Positions 1 to 5,930 are shown, counted from the first letter of the stretch. The stretch is 6,404 nt of DNA from Planctomycetota bacterium (GCA_016795255.1 JAEUIB010000613.1:1-6404); one strand, 5' to 3'. Numbers and translations are program-made. Notes: a model not told the origin generated them from the sequence alone.

Positions 1-262
1 ACACGTCGGCGGCGGTCGCGAACGCGGCGTTCGACGTCAGGGTCAGCAGGTCGATGCGCGCGGACGGGTAGCGCCGGCGCAGCGCATCGGCACACGGCAA
101 CACCATCGCGAGGTTGCCGAAGCCCCACAATTTGACGACGAGGATCGTCCGCGGGTCGGCCGGTGGATCGAGGTGCCGCGCCGAGCCACCGGACAACGCG
201 GCGAGCAGAGGCCTGCCGAGCCGGCGATCGAGCAGCTTCTTCAACTCGATGGTCAGCGACAT
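1..262 (-). CDS. Glycosyltransferase family 9 (heptosyltransferase-like), N-terminal part, cut by window edge
   Basis: Only the first 87 residues are present; the gene continues beyond base 1. After a short amphipathic lead (residues 1-38) comes the first Rossmann strand and helix of GT-B enzymes of the ADP-heptose:LPS heptosyltransferase type: ILVVKLWGFGN at 40-50, LAMVLPCADALRRRYPSA at 51-68, then the second strand IDLLTLTS. In this family such enzymes add heptose or related sugars to lipopolysaccharide core or other envelope glycans at the inner face of the membrane. The usual 'GD' after the first strand is 'GN' here (N50), so the residue aligned with the proposed catalytic Asp13 of E. coli WaaC is changed. 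The ATG at 262 is chosen because it lies 4 bases past the stop of the radical SAM gene and has GGGTGA upstream. It is probably cotranscribed and translationally coupled with that gene. The acceptor cannot be told. Confidence 0.83.
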   Translation of the reverse strand, partial: MSLTIELKKLLDRRLGRPLLAALSGGSARHLDPPADPRTILVVKLWGFGNLAMVLPCADALRRRYPSARIDLLTLTSNAAFATAADV

Positions 263-266
263 CGCA

Positions 267-1244
267 TCACCCGAATCGCCGGCTGATGGCCGGGTGATCG
301 AACTCGGAACAACGAGCGCACGGTCCGGTGAAGGTCCGCTGCGCGTGCCGACGCCGCAATTCGCGCATCGCCGGCCCGTCGAAGATGCGCGCCGGATCGG
401 TCGTGAACGCGTTCCCGAGAGCGAGCTCGCCCTCACGGTCGGCGCAGCACGCGGTGGTCGTGCCGTCGGCGAGGACGACGAGCAAGCCGCGCCACGGCTC
501 GCGGCACGCCGTGGTGCGCGGCGCGTCGATCATGCGCGGGATCGTCTGCACGCGATCGGCGACGCCGGTCCATGCGCGCACGTATTCGTCGTGCGCGGGC
601 GCCGTCGTCGCATCGAGCACCATCGAAACGTCGATCGCGAGCGCGACACCGGCGGCGTCGCGCTCGCGGCGCAGCGCGAGCACGCGCTCGCGGACCGGCG
701 CGAGTTCCTGACCGCGCATCCGCAAATGCGTCGCGTCGTCGCCGTCGACGCTGATCGTCAGCCGGGTCAGCCCGGAACGGAGCAGCGCCTGCCGCGTGTC
801 CGCGTCGAGCCGCGTTCCGTTCGTCGTCACGAACGTGCGAATGCCCCGCCGCGCCGCGAACGCGATCATGTCGAACACGCGGGGGTGCAGCAGGGGCTCG
901 CCCCATTGGAACGGCAAGAGGGTCGTGAGCGTGGGCGTGCGCACGATCAGCTCGCAGAACGCGTCGAACGGCATGTCGAGTTTCGCGCGCGCGAGGTCAC
1001 GGTTGACCGGGCAGTACTCGCAGCGCAGGTTGCAGCGATTCGTGATCTCGACGTTCAGCGTCGTCAACCGCCCGGACCGCTCGAGCCCCGCGAGGTAGGC
1101 CGCCTCGTTCAGCGCGGCGTGACCGATCGCGTCCCAGGTCGGGAACTTCACGCGCAACAGCCCGGCCTGATCGGGCTTGCGGAGGTATCGACGGGCCACC
1201 CAGTCGGTGAAACGACCCGCGATGGAACTCGAAGTCGCGCGCAT
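267..1244 (-). CDS. Radical SAM enzyme with SPASM-like C-terminal domain
   Basis: The 325-residue protein has the cluster-binding motif CNLRCEYC (C71, C75, C78), which holds the [4Fe-4S] that cleaves S-adenosylmethionine. It also has a GEP motif (115-117) and the strand pattern FVTTNGT (138-144) and LTISVDG (162-168) of the radical SAM barrel. The C-terminal part resembles a SPASM/twitch domain: C247, the pair C266-C267 in TACCAD, LGN at 276-278, and a terminal CARC (C309, C312). These cysteines could bind an auxiliary Fe-S cluster. The substrate is unknown; family members modify peptides, sugars or lipids. The neighbouring GT9 gene, 4 bases downstream, hints at envelope glycan chemistry, but this is inference. 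The reading frame stays open upstream to 1808. I chose the ATG at 1244 because the homologous-looking part begins there, a weak AGGA precedes it, and the upstream extension would run antisense through another gene. Confidence 0.92.
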   Translation of the reverse strand: MRATSSSIAGRFTDWVARRYLRKPDQAGLLRVKFPTWDAIGHAALNEAAYLAGLERSGRLTTLNVEITNRCNLRCEYCPVNRDLARAKLDMPFDAFCELIVRTPTLTTLLPFQWGEPLLHPRVFDMIAFAARRGIRTFVTTNGTRLDADTRQALLRSGLTRLTISVDGDDATHLRMRGQELAPVRERVLALRRERDAAGVALAIDVSMVLDATTAPAHDEYVRAWTGVADRVQTIPRMIDAPRTTACREPWRGLLVVLADGTTTACCADREGELALGNAFTTDPARIFDGPAMRELRRRHAQRTFTGPCARCSEFDHPAISRRFG

Positions 1245-1420
1245 GGGGCGGATCCTAAATCGGAGTCCACGAATCGGTAGCGCCGCTTCGGGGAGGGACG
1301 ATCCGGGCACCCGTCCGATAGACCGCCGGCCGCACGAAGCAACCCGGTTCGCCGGTCCGCCGGCCGGAAACACCGCGGTCACCTTGGGGGTGCGCCCACG
1401 TCCCGCCGCGTGAACCTGAA

Positions 1421-1426
1421 AGGAGG
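1421..1426 (+). promoter_or_regulatory. Ribosome-binding site of the exported-protein gene
   Basis: A perfect AGGAGG four bases before the ATG at 1431. It decides the start against the in-frame GTG at 1410. The same spacing is seen at purC and at the 28-codon reading frame, so this is a consistent strong initiation signal in this genome. Confidence 0.8.
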
Positions 1427-1430
1427 GCTC

Positions 1431-1880
1431 ATGCGCGCTCGAATCCTGGTGGTCCTGTCCGCGCTCGCGTCGATCGGCGCAGCGCCGGTCTCGTACCGGT
1501 CCCTGGTCGATCCGGCTGCCGCCAAGGCGTTCTACGCCGACGGTGGTGCGTCCCGGCTGCATCAGCGCGTCCACGTCCACGTCCCGGCGGAGCGGGTGCT
1601 GGCGCGCGCGGAAGCCGTGGTCGACACGGCGTGGGGACGCATGCTGGTCATCCGGAACCGCTCGGTCCCGCTGCTGGTCTCGCCGGGGGACGTGTACTTC
1701 CGCAAGATCCGGCAACGCGTCGTCGCCGGCGACACCGTGTGCGTGAAGGGAGTCGTCAAGCCGGACCCGCGCGGGCAGCCGGGGCGGTCCGCGCTGTACG
1801 TCCATCAACTGAAGAAGGCGGACGACGCCGATGCGTCGCCGCCTTCGAAGAAGAAGCGGAAAGCAGCAGGGTCGCCCTGA
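1431..1880 (+). CDS. Small, probably exported protein of unknown function
   Basis: The 149-residue protein is not recognised. It starts with a short basic stretch (MRAR) and a hydrophobic segment (ILVVLSALASIGAA, residues 5-18) that looks like a Sec signal peptide, with possible cleavage around A17-A18. Residues about 57-127 alternate short hydrophobic strands and turns (AEAVVDTAWGRMLVIRN, then VCVKGVVKPDP, then ALYVHQLKK). This could be a small beta-barrel such as an OB-fold, but that is only an impression. There is a single cysteine (C104). The tail (128-149) is low complexity and lysine-rich, with KKKRK at 140-144. The start is set by a strong AGGAGG four bases before the ATG; an in-frame GTG at 1410 would place that site inside the gene. 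It is divergent from the radical SAM gene and convergent with the 82-residue protein gene. Existence is likely, function open. Confidence 0.83.
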   Translation: MRARILVVLSALASIGAAPVSYRSLVDPAAAKAFYADGGASRLHQRVHVHVPAERVLARAEAVVDTAWGRMLVIRNRSVPLLVSPGDVYFRKIRQRVVAGDTVCVKGVVKPDPRGQPGRSALYVHQLKKADDADASPPSKKKRKAAGSP

Positions 1881-1889
1881 GCGATCAGA

Positions 1890-2138
1890 TCACTCGCTGC
1901 GACGCGACGGCTCGACCTTGCGCCAGCCGAGGTCGTACAGCAGCTCGAGCGCTTCGGTCCAACTCGGGAAGTTCCGGCTGGTCTTGCGCTTGAACGCGTC
2001 GATCGCCTTCAGGAACTCGAGGGTTTCGGCGTCCGACGGCATCGGCTTCGGGCCGTTGTCCGCGACGGTCGGTGCAGCCTTCGGCTTGTCCTTGACGGTC
2101 GTCTCGGACGTGTTCGGGCGCAGATTGCGCAATGCCAT
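1890..2138 (-). CDS. Small conserved hypothetical protein (82 aa)
   Basis: The 82-residue protein has a polar, lysine- and proline-rich first half (to about residue 36). A compact, probably helical second half follows: AETLEFLKAIDAFKRKTSR, then NFPSWTEALELLYDLGWRKV. I associate the pattern 'E-FL-AID-FKR ... FP-W-E-L-L--LG-RK' with small uncharacterised proteins that recur in Planctomycetota-like genomes; this is from memory and not checked. The second half looks like a short helix-turn-helix-sized fold, but no DNA-binding function can be claimed. The ATG at 2138 is chosen over an in-frame ATG at 2177 because GGAG lies six bases upstream of it. The gene follows mtnA on the same strand after 129 bases and could be its distal operon member. 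Its stop is 9 bases from that of the convergent exported-protein gene. Confidence 0.82.
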   Translation of the reverse strand: MALRNLRPNTSETTVKDKPKAAPTVADNGPKPMPSDAETLEFLKAIDAFKRKTSRNFPSWTEALELLYDLGWRKVEPSRRSE

Positions 2139-2267
2139 GGGCCTCTCCGGTGTGCCGTGCGTGGATTCGGAAGGCACTGGATCGGCGAGAGCGGCGACGG
2201 AACTTGAGTCGGACCGTGGCCGGTGGACGCGCGTGTTCCATTCGAGGCCCTGGTGCGCGTGCCGCCT

Positions 2268-3335
2268 TCAGACGCCCGGGTGCCCGTGCCGCTTGAAGAA
2301 CGCCGGCACGCGTTCGGCGTCCGGTCGCTCGATCAGGCCGAGCTCGGTCACGATGCCCGCGATGTTCGCGTGCGGCGTCACGTCGAACGCGGGATTGAAG
2401 ACGCGGATGCCGGTGGGGGCCGTGCGCTTCCCGAAGCCTTCGGTGACTTCCTTGTCCTCGCGTTCCTCGATCGGGATGTGCTTGCCGTCGGGAATCGTCA
2501 GGTCGAACGTCGACACCGGAGCGACCACGTAGAACGGGACACCGTGCGCCTTCGCGAGCACCGACACGCCGTAGGTCCCGATCTTGTTCGCGGTGTCGCC
2601 GTTGCGGGCGATGCGATCGGCGCCGACGAACACCACGCCGACGTCCTTGTCGCGCATGACCATCGCCGCCATGTTGTCGCAGATCAGCGTGGCGTCGATG
2701 CCTTCGTGCTGCAGCTCCCACGCGGTCAGGCGCGAGCCTTGCAGCAGCGGACGCGTCTCGTCGACGAATACGTGGAAGCGCTTGCCGAGTTCCTTGGCGC
2801 GGAAGAACACCGCGAGCGCGGTGCCGTAATCGGCCGTCGCCAGGCCACCGGCGTTGCAGTGCGTCAGCGCCGAGCGTCCGTCCGGGACCAGCGGAGCGCC
2901 GATCTCGCCGAGCTTGCGGCAGATCGCCTTGTCCTCGGTGAGGATCGTGTTCGCTTCCGCGAGCAGGCGCTCGCGCGCCGCTTGCAGCGGCAACTCGCGC
3001 AGGCCGCGAGCGACCTTCTTCATGCGTTCGATCGCCCAGAACAAATTGACGGCGGTCGGGCGCGACGACGCGAGGTAGCTCGTGATCGCGTCGAGGTCGC
3101 GGTCGAACTCCGCGGCGTTCTTCGCCTTCGACTCCTTGAAGCCGAGCACGACGCCGAACGCGCCGGCGATGCCGATCGCCGGTGCGCCGCGGACCGCGAG
3201 GCGCTTGATCGCGTCCCACATCTGGCGTTGGTCGACGAGGTCGACGTACTTCAGTTCGGTCGGCAACAGCGTCTGCTCGATGATGCGGCAGAAGCCGTCG
3301 ATGCCACCGTGCCATTCGATCGTGGAGACAGGCAT
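2268..3335 (-). CDS. mtnA: S-methyl-5-thioribose-1-phosphate isomerase
   Basis: The 355-residue cytoplasmic enzyme of methionine salvage converts 5-methylthioribose-1-phosphate to 5-methylthioribulose-1-phosphate. The length is typical for the family (eIF2B alpha/beta/delta-like superfamily). Motifs seen in order: DQRQMWDAIKRLAVRGAPAIG (35-55, ring binding the phosphosugar), THCNAGGLAT (158-167) with the catalytic cysteine C160, ICDNMAA (218-224), and VGADRIARNGDTANKIGTY (237-255) with the catalytic aspartate D240. C160 and D240 carry the same numbers as the catalytic pair described for B. subtilis MtnA, which supports the chosen ATG at 3335. A C-terminal FNPAFDVTPHANI (313-325) is also usual. 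Related ribose-1,5-bisphosphate isomerases are a less likely alternative. No other mtn genes are in the window; purC lies 112 bases upstream on the same strand. No clear Shine-Dalgarno precedes the start (GGGG only). Confidence 0.97.
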   Translation of the reverse strand: MPVSTIEWHGGIDGFCRIIEQTLLPTELKYVDLVDQRQMWDAIKRLAVRGAPAIGIAGAFGVVLGFKESKAKNAAEFDRDLDAITSYLASSRPTAVNLFWAIERMKKVARGLRELPLQAARERLLAEANTILTEDKAICRKLGEIGAPLVPDGRSALTHCNAGGLATADYGTALAVFFRAKELGKRFHVFVDETRPLLQGSRLTAWELQHEGIDATLICDNMAAMVMRDKDVGVVFVGADRIARNGDTANKIGTYGVSVLAKAHGVPFYVVAPVSTFDLTIPDGKHIPIEEREDKEVTEGFGKRTAPTGIRVFNPAFDVTPHANIAGIVTELGLIERPDAERVPAFFKRHGHPGV

Positions 3336-3356
3336 GGATGACCCCGGAAGCGTGGA

Positions 3357-3375
3357 GCGGTGCGATCACCGCCTC
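3357..3375 (-). other. Hairpin in the mtnA leader
   Basis: Inverted repeat GCGGTG-CGAT-CACCGC (arms 3357-3362 and 3367-3372). On the minus strand the stem can extend to 8 pairs with one bulged G. It lies about 21 bases upstream of the mtnA ATG and has no T-run after it, so it is not a typical Rho-independent terminator. It could affect translation or be the end of the purC transcript. The function is not known. Confidence 0.35.
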
Positions 3376-3447
3376 GTGGACGAAGGACCGAGGAGACTAC
3401 ATCGACGGGACGGCGGCCCGCACTACAGCGTTCGGTGCTGCGCGAAA

Positions 3448-4350
3448 TCAGTCGACGTCGTGGCCCATCAGGATGCGGGCCGTCTCGCGATAGCGCTGCG
3501 CGGTGGTCTCGATGATCGAGGCCGGCAGCGTCGGCGCCGGCGGCGCCTTGTTCCAGTCCTTCAGGCCGAGCAGGTAGTTGCGCAGGACCTGCTTGTCGAA
3601 CGGATCCTGCGGGACGCCGGGCCGCCATGCCGCTTTCGCCCAATACCGCGACGAGTCGGGCGTCAGCGCTTCGTCGATCCAGATCAGCCGGCCGTTGAGC
3701 TCACCGAACTCGAACTTCGTGTCCGCGAGCAGCAGGCCGCGGGCTTCCGCGATCTCGTGGGCGGCCTGGTACAGCGCGAGCGCGGCGGCCTTGGTCTCGC
3801 GGGCCCGTTCCGGTCCGAGGATCTTCGCCATCTCGTCGAACGTGATCGGACGATCGTGCCCGGCTTGTTCCTTGGTGGTCGGGGTCAGGATCGGTTCGGG
3901 GAGCCGCGAACTCTCGGCGAGGCCGTCCGGAAGTTGCACGCCGCAGATCGAGCGGGTCGCGCGGTACTCGGCGAGGCCCGAACCCGCGAGGTAGCCGCGC
4001 ACGACGAACTCGACGGGCAGCGGTCGCGTGCGGCGCGCGAGCATCGAGCGGCCGCGCAGCACGCGCGCGTGACGGCGCACCGCGTCGGGCATCGCGTCGA
4101 CGTCGATCGTGATCTTGTGGTTCGGCAGGATGCGGCTCAGTTGGTCGAACCAGAACGCGGACACCTGGTTCAGCACGCGGCCTTTGCCGGGCACGCCTTC
4201 GTTCATCACGACGTCGAACGCCGAGACGCGGTCGCTGGTGACGAGCAGCAGGTCGTCGCCGACGCGGAACAGGTCGCGGACCTTGCCGCGGTGGAGGCGC
4301 TCGAGGCCGTCGAGTTCGATCGTCAGCAGGGGTGGATCGGCTTCGTGCAC
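3448..4350 (-). CDS. purC: Phosphoribosylaminoimidazole-succinocarboxamide synthase (SAICAR synthetase)
   Basis: The 300-residue cytoplasmic enzyme of de novo purine synthesis joins CAIR and L-aspartate using ATP to form SAICAR. Both family signatures are present: LPVEFVVRGYLAGSG (111-125) and LADTKFEFG (208-216). Also seen are the N-terminal nucleotide-binding stretch RGKVRDLF (21-28), the SDRVSAFDV segment (39-47), ILTPTTKEQAGHD (154-166) and a C-terminal IWIDEALTPDSSRYW (223-237). The length fits the longer, yeast Ade1-like form (about 300 residues) rather than the roughly 240-residue form of E. coli or B. subtilis. The GTG at 4350 is chosen because AGGAGG lies four bases upstream and the PurC homology begins soon after. 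The frame is open to an ATG at 4521, but that stretch is acidic, low complexity and unlike PurC. It heads the purC-mtnA-small protein series. Confidence 0.97.
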   Translation of the reverse strand: MHEADPPLLTIELDGLERLHRGKVRDLFRVGDDLLLVTSDRVSAFDVVMNEGVPGKGRVLNQVSAFWFDQLSRILPNHKITIDVDAMPDAVRRHARVLRGRSMLARRTRPLPVEFVVRGYLAGSGLAEYRATRSICGVQLPDGLAESSRLPEPILTPTTKEQAGHDRPITFDEMAKILGPERARETKAAALALYQAAHEIAEARGLLLADTKFEFGELNGRLIWIDEALTPDSSRYWAKAAWRPGVPQDPFDKQVLRNYLLGLKDWNKAPPAPTLPASIIETTAQRYRETARILMGHDVD

Positions 4351-4354
4351 TGTT

Positions 4355-4360
4355 CCTCCT
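4355..4360 (-). promoter_or_regulatory. Ribosome-binding site that sets the purC start
   Basis: AGGAGG on the minus strand, four bases before the GTG at 4350. It fixes the start of purC at GTG against an in-frame ATG 171 bases further upstream. Confidence 0.8.
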
Positions 4361-4499
4361 TCGCCGTGGGGCTCTGTCGTCGCGATTCGCCGTCGGAGGT
4401 GCACGACGTCGACGTCGCTGCGCGATCCCTCGTCATCGTCGTCATCGCCGATCAACGCGCGAAGGCCGGTCAACCGTGGGCGATGACCGACCTTCGAAC

Positions 4500-4550
4500 T
4501 CACGCTTTCGATGCCGCGCACGTGAATCCATCGGATTGGTTCACGCTTTC
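4500..4550. repeat. Pair of 10-base direct repeats around a hairpin
   Basis: TCACGCTTTC occurs at 4500-4509 and again at 4541-4550, 41 bases start to start (GAAAGCGTGA on the minus strand). The second copy overlaps the right arm of the hairpin at 4521-4545. They sit about 150-200 bases upstream of purC, where paired operator sites would be reasonable, but no regulator is identified. Confidence 0.35.
4521..4545 (-). other. Imperfect hairpin downstream of the microprotein frame
   Basis: CGTGAA at 4521-4526 pairs with TTCACG at 4540-4545. CCA (4528-4530) pairs with TGG (4537-4539), with one bulged T and a six-base loop, giving nine pairs. On the minus strand it begins about 25 bases after the stop of the 28-codon frame, where a terminator or attenuator would lie. 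It has no T-run. Confidence 0.35.
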
Positions 4551-4569
4551 TGTCGCGCGCATCGCTCGG

Positions 4570-4656
4570 TCAACGGTCGTCGAGGTACTCGATGGTGAGC
4601 CGCAGAACGAGCGCGATCATCACGATGGCGACGAACAACGCAACTTGTGGAGTCAT
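4570..4656 (-). CDS. Putative 28-residue single-pass membrane microprotein
   Basis: The frame of 29 codons starts at the ATG at 4656 and stops with TGA at 4570-4572. It encodes MTPQ, then a hydrophobic run VALFVAIVMIALVL (residues 5-18), then RLTIEYLDDR. This is the classic layout of a tiny one-helix membrane protein with a charged, mostly acidic C-terminal tail. A GGAGG lies four bases before the ATG, the same spacing as at purC and the exported-protein gene, which makes a chance frame less likely. I do not recognise a family. It lies upstream of purC on the same strand, 219 bases away, with a hairpin between, so it may be a separate short transcript or a leader peptide. A frame this short in GC-rich DNA can still arise by chance. 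Confidence 0.5.
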   Translation of the reverse strand: MTPQVALFVAIVMIALVLRLTIEYLDDR

Positions 4657-4660
4657 GCAC

Positions 4661-4665
4661 CCTCC
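4661..4665 (-). promoter_or_regulatory. Ribosome-binding site of the microprotein frame
   Basis: GGAGG on the minus strand, within GGGAGGG, four bases before the ATG at 4656. It is the main evidence that the short frame is translated. Confidence 0.5.
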
Positions 4666-4819
4666 CGGAGACGGCACCTGCGATCCGACGACCGCCGATG
4701 CTTCGACCCGGAGCGCCCGCCGCGCCCCTGCCGAGAACCTGAACGCGCCTCTTCGGGAAACGTACCTCCGTCGGCTGTCGCACGCGGACGGATGAGGGAA
4801 ACCGCGAACGACCTCCGAG

Positions 4820-4847
4820 ATGCTAGGGAGCGCGATCGTCCGTTCAA
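4820..4847 (-). promoter_or_regulatory. Weak sigma-70-like promoter reading left
   Basis: On the minus strand, TTGAAC (4847-4842) is followed after 16 bases by TAGCAT (4825-4820); each hexamer matches four of six consensus bases. It would start a transcript near 4813 covering the microprotein frame and possibly purC. The match is modest and could be chance. Confidence 0.25.
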
Positions 4848-4861
4848 GCGTCGCGTTCGGT

Positions 4862-4921
4862 CGATCTGGCGCTCGCGATGGCTTCGTCCCGGGCCCTATG
4901 ATCCCGCCCCGATCTGGCGCT
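4862..4921. repeat. 12-base direct repeats upstream of galE
   Basis: CGATCTGGCGCT is present at 4862-4873 and at 4910-4921, 48 bases start to start, with different flanking bases. The pair brackets the TATGAT box and ends 22 bases before the galE start. This is a sensible position for operator copies, but it could be chance. Confidence 0.4.
4897..4902 (+). promoter_or_regulatory. Possible -10 box for galE
   Basis: TATGAT (five of six to TATAAT) in otherwise GC-rich sequence, which would start transcription about 35 bases before galE. No -35 hexamer is visible at 16-18 bases upstream, so it would need an activator or another sigma factor, or be chance. Confidence 0.3.
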
Positions 4922-4943
4922 GACGTTCGACGCGGAGTCCCTC

Positions 4944-5930
4944 GTGAAGATCCTGGTCACCGGCGGCGCCGGGTACATCGGAAGCCACACGCTGAAGGCG
5001 TTGCTGCAGAGCGGGCATTCCGCCGTCGTCGTCGACGATCTGCGGACCGGGCACGCGTCCGCGGTTCGCGGCGCGCCGCTCGTGCGCTGCGACATCCATG
5101 ATCGCGACCGTCTGATCGACGTCATGCGCTCCGAGCACGTCGAGGGGGTTCTGCATTTCGCCGCGTCGTGCTACGTCGGCGTCTCGGTGACGGCGCCGCT
5201 CGACTACTACGACAACAACGTCGTCGGCACGTTGCGCCTCGCGGAGGCTTGTGTCGCCGCGGGCGTCAAGACGTTCGTGTTCTCGTCGACGTGCGCGACG
5301 TACGGTGAACCCGAGCGCGTGCCGATGGACGAATCGACGCCGCAGCGTCCGGTGAACCCGTACGGCGCCAGCAAGTGGATGGTCGAGCGAATCCTGCTGG
5401 ACGCCGCGCGCGCGCACGGACTGCACCCGATCTTCCTGCGGTACTTCAATGCCGCGGGCGCCGACTCGGCGGGGGAGCTCGGCGAAGACCATCGGCCGGA
5501 GACGCATCTGATCCCGAACGCGTTGCGCGTGGCGCTCGGACAGCTCGAGCACCTCGAGATCTACGGCAACGACTACCCGACGCAGGACGGTACGTGCGTG
5601 CGCGACTACATCCACGTCGAGGATCTCGCGTCGGCGCACCTGCTGGCGCTCGACAAGGCCGCGCAAGGCCTGGGTTCGGTCGCGTTCAATCTCGGCAACG
5701 GCAACGGCTTCTCGGTGCTGGAAGTGCTGGAGGCCGCGCGCGCCGTGACCGGTCACGCGATCCCGGCGCAGTTCCGGCCACGCCGCGCCGGCGACCCGCC
5801 GGCGCTGGTGGCCAAGGCGGATCGGGCGCGCACCGACCTCGGTTGGCGGCCGCGCCACGGCGCACTGCGGACGATCGTCGAGACCGCGTGGAATTGGACG
5901 TCGAAACATCCGCACGGTTATCCCGACTGA
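4944..5930 (+). CDS. galE: UDP-glucose 4-epimerase
   Basis: The 328-residue cytoplasmic short-chain dehydrogenase/reductase interconverts UDP-glucose and UDP-galactose. It serves the Leloir pathway and supplies galactose for surface glycans. The NAD-binding VTGGAGYIGSH is at residues 5-15, the acidic pair DD at 31-32 ends the second strand, and HFAA is at 71-74. The catalytic triad region is FSSTCATYGEP (113-123, with S114-T116) and NPYGASK (138-144, Y140 and K144). Typical downstream blocks are LRYFNAAGAD (165-174), HLIPNAL (188-194), YGNDYPTQDGTCVRDYIHV (207-225) and NLGNGNGFSVLEV (249-261). These are characteristic of true GalE rather than other sugar epimerases, though UDP-GlcNAc activity cannot be excluded. 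The start is GTG with GGAG six bases upstream. A secreted-peptidase gene follows after 77 bases in the same direction. Confidence 0.95.
   Translation: MKILVTGGAGYIGSHTLKALLQSGHSAVVVDDLRTGHASAVRGAPLVRCDIHDRDRLIDVMRSEHVEGVLHFAASCYVGVSVTAPLDYYDNNVVGTLRLAEACVAAGVKTFVFSSTCATYGEPERVPMDESTPQRPVNPYGASKWMVERILLDAARAHGLHPIFLRYFNAAGADSAGELGEDHRPETHLIPNALRVALGQLEHLEIYGNDYPTQDGTCVRDYIHVEDLASAHLLALDKAAQGLGSVAFNLGNGNGFSVLEVLEAARAVTGHAIPAQFRPRRAGDPPALVAKADRARTDLGWRPRHGALRTIVETAWNWTSKHPHGYPD

Larger units (their letters stand above)
4351..4569. other. Gap between the microprotein frame and purC
   Basis: These 219 bases lie upstream of purC. I see no convincing gene. The purC frame stays open to 4521, with a run of five Asp codons around 4431-4448 (imperfect tandem GTCATCGTC-type triplets on the plus strand). 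A hairpin (4521-4545) and a pair of 10-base direct repeats occupy the distal part. No good sigma-70 promoter was found; TTGACC (minus strand, near 4470) has no matching -10 box at the usual spacing. Confidence 0.5.

Noticed and set aside
1323..1365. CCGCCGGCC repeated at 1323-1331 and 1357-1365
   Set aside because: It is a GC-only motif of low complexity in GC-rich DNA, and likely to recur by chance.
1245..1808. Upstream extension of the radical SAM reading frame
   Set aside because: The frame is open by chance. It runs antisense through the exported-protein gene and has no sequence resembling the radical SAM family. The ATG at 1244 fits the start of the recognisable protein.
1879..1899. Bidirectional terminator between the convergent genes
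   Set aside because: Only a five-pair stem (AGCGA/TCGCT) with a nine-base loop is present, with no T-run on either side. This is too weak to call.
2223..3341. Plus-strand open frame of 372 codons opposite mtnA
   Set aside because: It is the antisense shadow of mtnA, with low-information composition. The minus-strand frame has the MtnA catalytic residues.
3336..3447. SAM- or SAH-type riboswitch in front of mtnA
   Set aside because: Methionine-salvage genes can be under SAM riboswitches, so I looked. The 112-base leader shows one simple hairpin and no recognisable SAM-I, SAM-II or SAH core.
4431..4449. Short triplet repeat (GTCATC/GTC) upstream of purC
   Set aside because: Only about two imperfect units are present. 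It is too short for a phase-variable tract and expected from the base composition.
3082..4923. Plus-strand open frame of 613 codons
   Set aside because: It lies antisense to purC and part of mtnA, both of which have unmistakable family motifs. Its translation is arginine- and alanine-rich without domains, as expected for a mirror frame in GC-rich DNA.
4896..5915. Minus-strand open frame of 339 codons opposite galE
   Set aside because: It is the antisense shadow of galE: rich in Arg, Val and Asp, with no recognisable motif and no ribosome-binding site.
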